Positions 15,982 to 21,164 of a DNA stretch of 21,164 bases are shown here, piece after piece. This stretch comes from an uncultured Eubacteriales bacterium (lineage in GTDB: Bacteria; Bacillota; Clostridia; Christensenellales; Borkfalkiaceae). Each line of letters starts with the position of its first letter. Within the stretch, counting starts at the first letter, position 1. The notes under the pieces are model-generated. The model saw only the letters and a program-made list of their open reading frames with translations. It was not told where the DNA came from and did not search any database. The translations under genes were made by a program, and so were the position numbers. The stretch covers positions 1-21,164 of the forward strand of contig UQZE01000016.1 in the NCBI GenBank assembly GCA_900545325.1. Reading direction: 5' to 3'.

Positions 15982-17317
15982 AAAAAGACGAAAACTGACG
16001 GCCGCCAAATTTTTGGTGCTGGGGTATGTGGTCGTGATCTTAACGGGCGCATTTCTGCTCTGTCTGCCCGTTTCGAGCAGGGACGGGAGCTGGACGCCGT
16101 TTATCGATTCGCTCTTTACGGCCACGAGCGCAACCTGCGTTACGGGGCTGGTCGTGTACAGCACGAACGTGCACTTTTCGGTGTTCGGGCAGATCGTAAT
16201 ACTTCTGCTCATACAGACGGGCGGCGTGGGATTTATGACCGTAATCACCATGGTCAGCATGTTCCTCAGGCGCAAGATAGGCCTTTACGAACGAAAGCTT
16301 CTGATGCATTCCGAAGGAACGGGGCGCATCAGCGGCGTGATGCATCTGCTCAAGAGGATCCTTCTTTTCACGCTCGTTTTCGAAGCGTTCGGGGCGATCA
16401 TGCTCGCTACCCGTTTCGTGGGAGATTTCGGCTGGGGCAGGGGTATATATTACGCGGTCTTTCACGCCGTGTCTTCGTTCTGCAACGCGGGGTTCGACCT
16501 TTTGGGTACGGCGGATAACCTTTTTCCGTCGCTTACCCCGTACGTGGGGGATCCTGTCGTCAATCTCACCATCATGTTTCTCATCGTCGTCGGCGGGCTG
16601 GGATTTATCGTCTGGAGCGACGTGATAGACTGTAAATTCCGTTTCAAAAAATACAGCCTGCATACGAAGATCGTCATTACCGCCACGCTGGCGCTCATCT
16701 TCGGCGGCGCGGTATTCTTCTTCTTTTCGGAGGCGAACCATGCCTTCAGGGATCTCACGCTGCCGCAGCGCGTTTTTGCCTCGTTCTTCCAGTCGGTAAC
16801 GCCGAGAACGGCGGGATACAACACCGTCGCCATGGACGAACTTTCCGAGGCGGGCTGGCTGATGACCGTCATGCTGATGTTCGTCGGCGGCAATACGGGC
16901 TCTACGGCGGGCGGCGTCAAGGTAACGACTCTCGTCGTGGCCGTTTTGGGTATCGTCGCCGCGGCAAAAAACGACACTTCCGCCACCGTGGGCAAAAAGA
17001 ACGTGGGCGGCGTGCAGATTCTGCAGGCGTTTTCCATAATAGGCGTGTATCTGATGGCGGTAATACTCTCCGTCATGATGATGTCCTTTGCGGAGGAACT
17101 GCCGATAGAAGACCTCATCTTCGAAGCCGTTTCGGCGATCGGCACCGTCGGCCTTACCACGGGGATTACCCCGACGCTTACGGGATTTTCCAAAGTAATA
17201 CTTGCGCTTTTGATGTTCAGCGGCAGGGTAGGCGCGTTTTCGCTCCTTTCGGCAATTGCCGAAAAGAAGGAAAATCCGCCCGTCAGGCGCCCGAACGGAA
17301 AAATATTGATCGGTTAA
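15965..17317 (+). CDS. ktrB: Potassium uptake channel subunit, KtrB/TrkH family
   Basis: A 450-residue polytopic membrane protein of the Trk/Ktr/HKT superfamily, which admits K+ in response to the cytosolic RCK subunit encoded next. Four membrane-pore-membrane repeats are visible, each with a filter Gly: TSATCVTGL (Gly 61), SSFCNAGF (Gly 176), TPRTAGY (Gly 284) and SAIGTVGLTTG (Gly 396). The GGNTGSTAGGVK stretch (308-319) lies where the gating loop of this family is found. Length is nearer KtrB than the longer gammaproteobacterial TrkH. The start is ATG 15965 inside the end of tsaD, with GGCGGAAAG upstream, so translation is probably coupled. ktrB is assigned by family and by the single-RCK partner. 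Confidence 0.93.
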   Translation: MINISKKRRKLTAAKFLVLGYVVVILTGAFLLCLPVSSRDGSWTPFIDSLFTATSATCVTGLVVYSTNVHFSVFGQIVILLLIQTGGVGFMTVITMVSMFLRRKIGLYERKLLMHSEGTGRISGVMHLLKRILLFTLVFEAFGAIMLATRFVGDFGWGRGIYYAVFHAVSSFCNAGFDLLGTADNLFPSLTPYVGDPVVNLTIMFLIVVGGLGFIVWSDVIDCKFRFKKYSLHTKIVITATLALIFGGAVFFFFSEANHAFRDLTLPQRVFASFFQSVTPRTAGYNTVAMDELSEAGWLMTVMLMFVGGNTGSTAGGVKVTTLVVAVLGIVAAAKNDTSATVGKKNVGGVQILQAFSIIGVYLMAVILSVMMMSFAEELPIEDLIFEAVSAIGTVGLTTGITPTLTGFSKVILALLMFSGRVGAFSLLSAIAEKKENPPVRRPNGKILIG

Positions 17318-17332
17318 CCGAGGGAGAAAAAT

Positions 17333-17980
17333 ATGAAATCCATCCTTATTATCGGCATGGGGCGTTTCGGCAGAAGCCTGTCCGAAAAGCTTTTGGAACT
17401 TGGCAACGACATCATGATCGTGGACAAGAAAGAAGAGCTTATAAACGAGCTTGCGCCGCGCTTTACCAACGCGCTCATCGGCGACGCCACGAATTTAAGC
17501 GTTTTGAAGAGCCTGGGCGTGAACAACTTCGACGTATGTTTCGTCGCTATCGGCGAAAATTTCCAGTCGTCGCTGGAAGTAACCTCCCAGCTCAAGGAGC
17601 TCGGCGCGAAATACGTCGTTTCCAAGGCGAGCAGCCAGTTGCAGGCGAAATTTCTCTCCCGCTGCGGGGCGGACGAAGTTACTTATCCCGAACGCGACAT
17701 GGCGGAAAAGCTGGCCGTGCGTTTCAATGCGGACAATATTTTCGACTATCTCGAAATTTCTTCGGAATTCGGGCTCTTTGAAATAGCCGTGCCTAAAAAG
17801 TGGGTGGGCAGCACGGTGCTCAACACCAAGGCGCGGCAGGCGCACAACATAAACATCATTGCGGTCAAGCACGGAGGTTCGATGGAAATGCTCACGGGCG
17901 CGGACTACGTTTTCCGCGCGGATGACCACCTCGTGATCATCGGGCGGGCGGACGACGTGTTTTCCCTCACCAACAGATAA
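17333..17980 (+). CDS. ktrA: Cytosolic RCK regulator of potassium uptake, KtrA/TrkA family
   Basis: A 215-residue protein that forms a ring under KtrB and gates it according to nucleotide state. The N-terminal RCK_N Rossmann fold has GMGRFG (8-13) and Asp 31 at the end of the second strand (IMIVDKKE), the usual nucleotide-ribose ligand. The RCK_C half (about 138-215) ends in the DDHLVIIGRADDV pattern; this domain binds c-di-AMP in several Bacillota, but that is not shown here. It has a single RCK unit, as in KtrA, unlike the doubled TrkA of proteobacteria. GAGGGAG stands before ATG 17333, and only 15 bases separate it from ktrB. A terminator follows 7 bases after the stop. Confidence 0.94.
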   Translation: MKSILIIGMGRFGRSLSEKLLELGNDIMIVDKKEELINELAPRFTNALIGDATNLSVLKSLGVNNFDVCFVAIGENFQSSLEVTSQLKELGAKYVVSKASSQLQAKFLSRCGADEVTYPERDMAEKLAVRFNADNIFDYLEISSEFGLFEIAVPKKWVGSTVLNTKARQAHNINIIAVKHGGSMEMLTGADYVFRADDHLVIIGRADDVFSLTNR

Positions 17981-17986
17981 AGATTC

Positions 17987-18010
17987 ACGGCGCTTTTACG
18001 GCGCCGTTTT
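17987..18010 (+). terminator. Intrinsic terminator after ktrA
   Basis: ACGGCGC (17987-17993) pairs with GCGCCGT (18001-18007) across a 7-base loop. TTTT (18007-18010) then CGTTT follow. The T-run is short, so some read-through is possible. Confidence 0.75.
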
Positions 18011-18013
18011 CGT

Positions 18014-18042
18014 TTGATTTATTTCGCAAAGTATGGTAAATT
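18014..18042 (+). promoter_or_regulatory. Extended -10 promoter of the CPBP gene
   Basis: TTGATT (18014-18019), 17-bp spacer, TAAATT (18037-18042), preceded by TGG as in an extended -10 element. The predicted start at about 18049-18051 falls on or just before the ATG at 18051. Confidence 0.65.
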
Positions 18043-18050
18043 AGTTGCAT

Positions 18051-18950
18051 ATGAACACCATTTACAGAAAAAACGAAGATTTCAACACCGCGGAATCGGG
18101 GCTGTCTTTCACGCTGACCATCGTGTGCCCTTACGCGCTCATGCTGATCGTTACGGCCGTATTCCAGTTCGGGCTGAACGACACGTCGAGCGCGCTCTTC
18201 CGCTATATCTCCTATTTCGCAACGCAGATATCCTATCTCGCCGTGGCGGCTTTCATTGCAAAGCAGAAGGGGGGGCTTAGGGTATTCCGCGCGGAAAAAT
18301 TTCATTGGAAGTATGTTTTTTTGGGGCTGGCGCTCTCTTACGGCATGCTCTTCGGTCTAGGGTATCTGAACGAACTGTTCGTCGGCGCGCTGGAAAACGC
18401 GGGGCTGCACGTCAACGGCGTGGCGCCTCCGCTCGACGGCGCGGGGCAGTTCGCGCTCTCGCTCGTCCTCATCGGTCTCATGCCCGCGATATGCGAGGAA
18501 ACGCTCTTCCGCGGCGCCGTTTTGCGCGGCACGGCGTATATGAACGTTTGGGCGGCCATGGCGCTGAACGGGCTGATGTTTTCGCTCTTTCACCAGAATC
18601 CCGCGCAGACGGTATACCCGTTTTTAACGGGCTGCGTGTTCGCGCTCGTCGCTCTGCGGTCGGGTTCGGTTTTTCCCTCGGTGATCATGCATGCCGTCAA
18701 CAACGTTGCGATATTGTGCATTTCGTATTTCGCGCCGCAGGCGCAAGTCTACAACGCTGCGACGCTGGCGACGGGGCTTGTGCTCTTCGCGGCGGCTTTC
18801 GCCTACCTGGCGTTTTTCGATAAGAGCAAGGATCCCGCGGCCGTGCGTTTCGCGCCCGCGCAGCCGCTGCACGGCAAATATTTCTTTTATTTCGCCGCGG
18901 TCGGGCTGGTGCTGTGCGTCGTTTCCTGGATCGTCGCGCTGGCGGGGTGA
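18051..18950 (+). CDS. CPBP-family intramembrane metalloprotease
   Basis: A 299-residue membrane protein with about eight hydrophobic segments and the three CPBP (Abi/CAAX protease) motifs: EETLFR (Glu 149, Glu 150 and Arg 154), FSLFH (Phe 177 to His 181) and HAVNN (His 214 to Asn 218). In the family these residues form a metal-dependent glutamyl protease inside the membrane. Members process prenylated proteins, activate regulators or give bacteriocin self-immunity; no bacteriocin gene is adjacent, so the role here is open. ATG 18051 has no ribosome binding site and the promoter -10 box ends only 8 bases before it, so the mRNA is probably leaderless. An upstream TTG at 18045 would lie before the start site. 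It is first of a compact group with rlmH 4 bases downstream. Confidence 0.9.
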   Translation: MNTIYRKNEDFNTAESGLSFTLTIVCPYALMLIVTAVFQFGLNDTSSALFRYISYFATQISYLAVAAFIAKQKGGLRVFRAEKFHWKYVFLGLALSYGMLFGLGYLNELFVGALENAGLHVNGVAPPLDGAGQFALSLVLIGLMPAICEETLFRGAVLRGTAYMNVWAAMALNGLMFSLFHQNPAQTVYPFLTGCVFALVALRSGSVFPSVIMHAVNNVAILCISYFAPQAQVYNAATLATGLVLFAAAFAYLAFFDKSKDPAAVRFAPAQPLHGKYFFYFAAVGLVLCVVSWIVALAG

Positions 18951-18954
18951 GCAC

Positions 18955-19425
18955 GTGCTGAAAGTAAACGTCGTCGCCGTCGGCAAGGTGAAAGAAAGAT
19001 ATTTCAAAGAGGGCATAGAAGAATACGCGAAGCGCATTTCGCGCTACGCGGACTTTTCCCTGATTGAGGTCAGGGAGGAAAATTTTTCCAAAGAGGGGGA
19101 GGCGGAACGCCGCCTCGCCATGAAAAGGGAGGCCGGGCGCATACTGCCCGAACTGAAAGGGTACGTGATATGCCTTGCCGTAGAGGGCAGAAAGCTTTCG
19201 AGCGAGGGTTTGTCCGCAAAGCTGGAGGATATCAAGCGGACGTCGGGCGAAACGACTTTCGTCATAGGCGGTTCGTACGGGCTGGATGAAACGGTGAAAC
19301 GGCGGGCGGACCTGCTCCTGTCCTTTTCGGACATGACCTTCCCGCATACGCTCATGCGCCTGGTGCTGACCGAACAGCTCTACCGCGCCTTTTCCATTAC
19401 CGCGGGGAGCGGGTATCATAAATAA
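18955..19425 (+). CDS. rlmH: 23S rRNA pseudouridine-1915 N3-methyltransferase RlmH
   Basis: RlmH is a SPOUT-class enzyme that methylates pseudouridine 1915 in helix 69 of 23S rRNA on assembled 70S ribosomes, using S-adenosylmethionine. The protein has 156 residues, near the usual 155-160. It opens with LKVNVVAVGKVKERYFKEGI, carries the SAM-binding knot loop FVIGGSYGLDE (102-112), and ends with LTEQLYRAFSITAGSGYHK; the terminal YHK is conserved in the family. The start is GTG 18955 with GGGGTGA upstream, 4 bases after the CPBP stop; no ATG suits. The preceding promoter is the leaderless one at 18014-18042. Confidence 0.96.
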   Translation: MLKVNVVAVGKVKERYFKEGIEEYAKRISRYADFSLIEVREENFSKEGEAERRLAMKREAGRILPELKGYVICLAVEGRKLSSEGLSAKLEDIKRTSGETTFVIGGSYGLDETVKRRADLLLSFSDMTFPHTLMRLVLTEQLYRAFSITAGSGYHK

Positions 19426-19484
19426 CCGCCGTGAAAGCGCGGCGCCGCATGCACGGCGCGGGCGGAAAAATCATAAGATGTCGT

Positions 19485-20249
19485 ATGGACGTTTTAGAGG
19501 AAGTTTATTCGTTTTACGACGGTTTCAAAGGGGAAAAGGGCGTGTTCGGCTTTTCGGAAGAGGGGCGGCCGCTCGTATATTTTCTCGCGGGAAAGGGCGC
19601 GCCCGTCCTGCTCGCGCAGTACGCCATGCACGCGCGCGAATACGTAACGGCGTACGTCGCTCTGGAAGAGATAAAATACCTTTCGGAACGGGATATCGAA
19701 GGGAGCGTGTATGTTTTGCCGCTCGTCAACCCCGACGGGGTGCGCATCGCGCTCACGCGGGATAAGCTTTGGAAAGCCAACGCGAAGGGCGTTGATCTCA
19801 ACGTCAATTTCGACGCGCGTTGGGGCACCGGCGCACAGAACAAGCGGACGGCGGGCGCGAGCGATTATATCGGGGAATATCCCTTTTCGGCGGCGGAGAG
19901 CGCCGCGCTCAGGAACTTCACGCTCCGCGTCATGCCGGACATGACGGTGAGTTATCACACCAAGGGCGAAGAGATATACTGGTATTTTTACCAGCAGGGC
20001 GAACGCGCGGAACGCGACAGGGCTTTGGCGGAGGCTGCCGCCTCGCTCACGGGCTACGCGGTGAGAACGCCGTTTTCCAGCGCGGGCGGTTATAAGGACT
20101 GGTGCGTGGAAAAGCTTTCCATACCCGCGCTCACCATAGAAGCGGGGGCGGATTGGCTGCCGCACCCGATCGGCAAAGAAAGAGCCGCGGAAATTTTCCG
20201 CAAAAACAAGGACGTTCCCCTCGAACTCATAAGGCGGTTGAAGACATGA
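19485..20249 (+). CDS. M14-family zinc peptidase, probably cytoplasmic
   Basis: A 254-residue metallopeptidase. The M14 zinc site is clear: His 49 and Glu 52 in HARE, His 158 in SYHTKGEE, and the general base Glu 219 in TIEAG. NPDG (82-85) and KGVDLNVNFD (101-110) match the family scaffold, but the classical carboxypeptidase Arg that grips the substrate carboxylate is Val 107. That points away from a standard carboxypeptidase and toward an atypical specificity, such as a peptidoglycan-type gamma-D-Glu-diaminopimelate bond; this is inference. No signal peptide or LysM domain is seen, so a cytoplasmic recycling role is more likely than secretion. The start is uncertain: ATG 19485 gives the family-like N-terminus but lacks a clear binding site; ATG 19449 or GTG 19431 would add an Arg-rich tail. 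It overlaps tadA by 4 bases. Confidence 0.88.
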   Translation: MDVLEEVYSFYDGFKGEKGVFGFSEEGRPLVYFLAGKGAPVLLAQYAMHAREYVTAYVALEEIKYLSERDIEGSVYVLPLVNPDGVRIALTRDKLWKANAKGVDLNVNFDARWGTGAQNKRTAGASDYIGEYPFSAAESAALRNFTLRVMPDMTVSYHTKGEEIYWYFYQQGERAERDRALAEAAASLTGYAVRTPFSSAGGYKDWCVEKLSIPALTIEAGADWLPHPIGKERAAEIFRKNKDVPLELIRRLKT

Positions 20250-20710
20250 AGGAAAAAGACAAAAATTACTATATGGCGCTCGCCTTGAAGGAAGCGGAAA
20301 AAGGACAGGCCTCCGACGAAGTGCCCGTGGGCGCCGTGATCGTGCTGGACGGCAAAGTCGTCGCGCGGGCGTTCAATAAAAAGGAAAGCCTCAACCGCTG
20401 CACGGCGCACGCGGAGATCCTCGCCATAGAAAAGGCGGAAAAAAAGCTGGGCACCTGGCACCTCGACGGGGCGGAAATGTACGTTACGCTCGAACCCTGC
20501 CCGATGTGCGCGGGCGCGATCGTGGGCGCGCGGGTGAAAAAGCTTTATTTCGGCGCGTACGAGCCCAAGAGCGGCAGCGCGGAAAGCCGTTTTTCCGTGC
20601 TGACGGAAAGCGGCCTCAACCACGTTACGGAATACGAGGGCGGCGTGCTCGGCGCGCAATGTTCCGAACTTTTAAAAAACTATTTTAAAGCGAAGAGAAA
20701 AGCGAAATAG
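20246..20710 (+). CDS. tadA: tRNA-specific adenosine deaminase TadA
   Basis: TadA deaminates A34 to inosine in the anticodon of tRNA-Arg(ACG), letting one tRNA read several CGN codons. The 154-residue protein shows the cytidine/deoxycytidylate deaminase zinc site: His 55 and Glu 57 (HAE, with Glu as proton carrier) and Cys 85/Cys 88 in EPCPMCAG. NKKESLNRCTAHAEILAIEKAE and EPKSGSAES match TadA rather than free-base deaminases. ATG 20246 overlaps the M14 gene stop (ATGA), with AAGGCGG upstream, so it is translationally coupled. The window is rich in CGC arginine codons, whose decoding depends on this inosine in most bacteria. I see no strong terminator after it. Confidence 0.95.
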   Translation: MKEKDKNYYMALALKEAEKGQASDEVPVGAVIVLDGKVVARAFNKKESLNRCTAHAEILAIEKAEKKLGTWHLDGAEMYVTLEPCPMCAGAIVGARVKKLYFGAYEPKSGSAESRFSVLTESGLNHVTEYEGGVLGAQCSELLKNYFKAKRKAK

Positions 20711-20711
20711 T

Positions 20712-20740
20712 TTGACTATTTTAAATATTTATCGTAAAAT
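20712..20740 (+). promoter_or_regulatory. Promoter of prs
   Basis: TTGACT (20712-20717) and TAAAAT (20735-20740), with a 17-bp AT-rich spacer. The -35 box begins 2 bases after the tadA stop codon. Confidence 0.82.
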
Positions 20741-20760
20741 AAGTATATCCGAAAAATATA

Positions 20761-20777
20761 CGCGCCTTACGGGCGCG
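20761..20777 (+). other. Hairpin in the prs leader
   Basis: CGCGCC (20761-20766) pairs with GGCGCG (20772-20777) around TTACG. It is followed by AAATTG, not by T, so it is not an intrinsic terminator. It lies in the expected leader, 8 bases before the GAGGT site (20785-20789). Role unknown. Confidence 0.4.
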
Positions 20778-20799
20778 AAATTGCGAGGTCTTACAAAAA

Positions 20800-21164
20800 A
20801 TGATAACACACGGTAACGAAATCGAGTTGTTTGCGGGCAACTCCAACAAGCCGCTGGCGGAAGCCATCGCGAAAGAACTGAAAACCGTTCTGAGCGGTAT
20901 CGAAGTCGGCACGTTCAGCGACGGAGAGATCTCCGTGCACCTTTGCGAAACGGTCAGGGGAAAGGACGTGTTCCTCATCCAATCCACGTGCGCGCCCGTC
21001 AACAACAACCTGATGGAACTTCTGATCATGATCGACGCCGCGCGCCGCGCGTCGGCGGGCAGGATCACGGCGGTCATTCCTTACTTCGGCTATGCGAGGC
21101 AGGACAGAAAAGCCCGTTCCAGAGATCCCATCACGGCAAAACTCGTTGCCGATATTCTGACGAG
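20800..21164 (+). CDS. prs: Ribose-phosphate pyrophosphokinase, N-terminal part (gene runs off the window)
   Basis: Prs makes 5-phosphoribosyl-1-pyrophosphate from ribose 5-phosphate and ATP, feeding purine, pyrimidine, NAD, histidine and tryptophan synthesis in the cytoplasm. The 121 residues present are unmistakable: IELFAGNSNKPLAEAIAKEL, the ATP/activator-contact region FSDGEISVHLCETVRGKDVF, IQSTCAPVNNNLMELLIMID and the flexible ATP-loop region PYFGYARQDRKARSRDPITAK. The catalytic PRPP loop lies beyond the edge. ATG 20800 has GAGGT ten bases upstream, a rather long spacing. It has its own promoter and a leader hairpin, separating it from the tadA group. Confidence 0.96.
   Translation, partial: MITHGNEIELFAGNSNKPLAEAIAKELKTVLSGIEVGTFSDGEISVHLCETVRGKDVFLIQSTCAPVNNNLMELLIMIDAARRASAGRITAVIPYFGYARQDRKARSRDPITAKLVADILT

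Noticed and set aside
18051..18950. CPBP gene as a bacteriocin immunity gene
   Set aside because: No leader-peptide-like small ORF with a double-glycine motif or dedicated peptide exporter gene is adjacent; the neighbours are rRNA and tRNA modification genes.
19426..19484. GC-rich repeats between rlmH and the M14 gene as a terminator or an extra small gene
   Set aside because: There is no T-run, and the in-frame extension is Arg/Gly-rich without a good ribosome binding site; it is probably a short spacer.
20701..20740. AT-rich stem AAATAG/CTATTT after tadA as a terminator
   Set aside because: It is only six weak pairs, overlaps the tadA stop and the prs -35 box, and is followed by just two more T.

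Overview
The window reads as GC-rich chromosomal core DNA from a Bacillota/Clostridia-type bacterium. The evidence is AGGAGG-type ribosome binding sites, sigma-A-like promoters, a comF-secA...prfB neighbourhood, prfB read through a programmed frameshift, a KtrAB-type potassium uptake pair, and TetR- and MarR-controlled heterodimeric ABC exporters. An uncultured gut Clostridia lineage would fit, but genus or order cannot be fixed from this sequence. I see no phage genes, transposase, CRISPR array, tRNA or rRNA. Coding density is very high and no gene-free stretch exceeds about 300 bases.

Layout. (1) 1-3640, minus strand: a TetR repressor followed by two ABC exporter half-transporters; the second runs off the left edge. 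They are driven by a consensus promoter with a candidate operator just downstream. (2) 3641-8512, plus strand: metK, comF-like gene and secA as a tight operon ending in a strong terminator. The hpf gene often found between comF and secA is absent. (3) 8565-12591: a self-contained cassette of MarR regulator plus two ABC half-transporters, with a promoter, an excellent palindromic operator on the start site, overlapping genes and its own terminator. (4) 12627-13745: a calcium/cation exchanger with its own promoter and a structured leader. Blocks 3 and 4 sit between secA and prfB, which are neighbours in many Bacillota. (5) 13752-18010: prfB (RF2, +1 frameshift), tsaD, ktrB-like and ktrA-like genes, then a terminator. 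(6) 18014-20710: a CPBP-family membrane protease with a probable leaderless transcript, rlmH, an M14 metallopeptidase and tadA, closely packed or overlapping. (7) 20712 to the right edge: promoter, leader hairpin and the start of prs.

How the parts work together. Most genes are housekeeping: S-adenosylmethionine synthesis, protein export, translation termination, tRNA and rRNA modification, K+ homeostasis and PRPP synthesis. MetK supplies the methyl donor used by RlmH; TsaD and TadA modify tRNA; Prs makes the PRPP to which the ComF fold binds. The accessory layer is two separately regulated heterodimeric exporters. In the complete pair, the active-site residues are split so that one ATP site is consensus and one is degenerate.

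I did not find a clearly new system. The points most worth checking are the MarR operator, the weakly placed stimulator at the prfB frameshift, the probable leaderless CPBP mRNA, the structured leader of the exchanger, and the cytoplasmic M14 peptidase lacking the classical substrate arginine. Seven recognisable promoters all have exactly 17-bp spacers.
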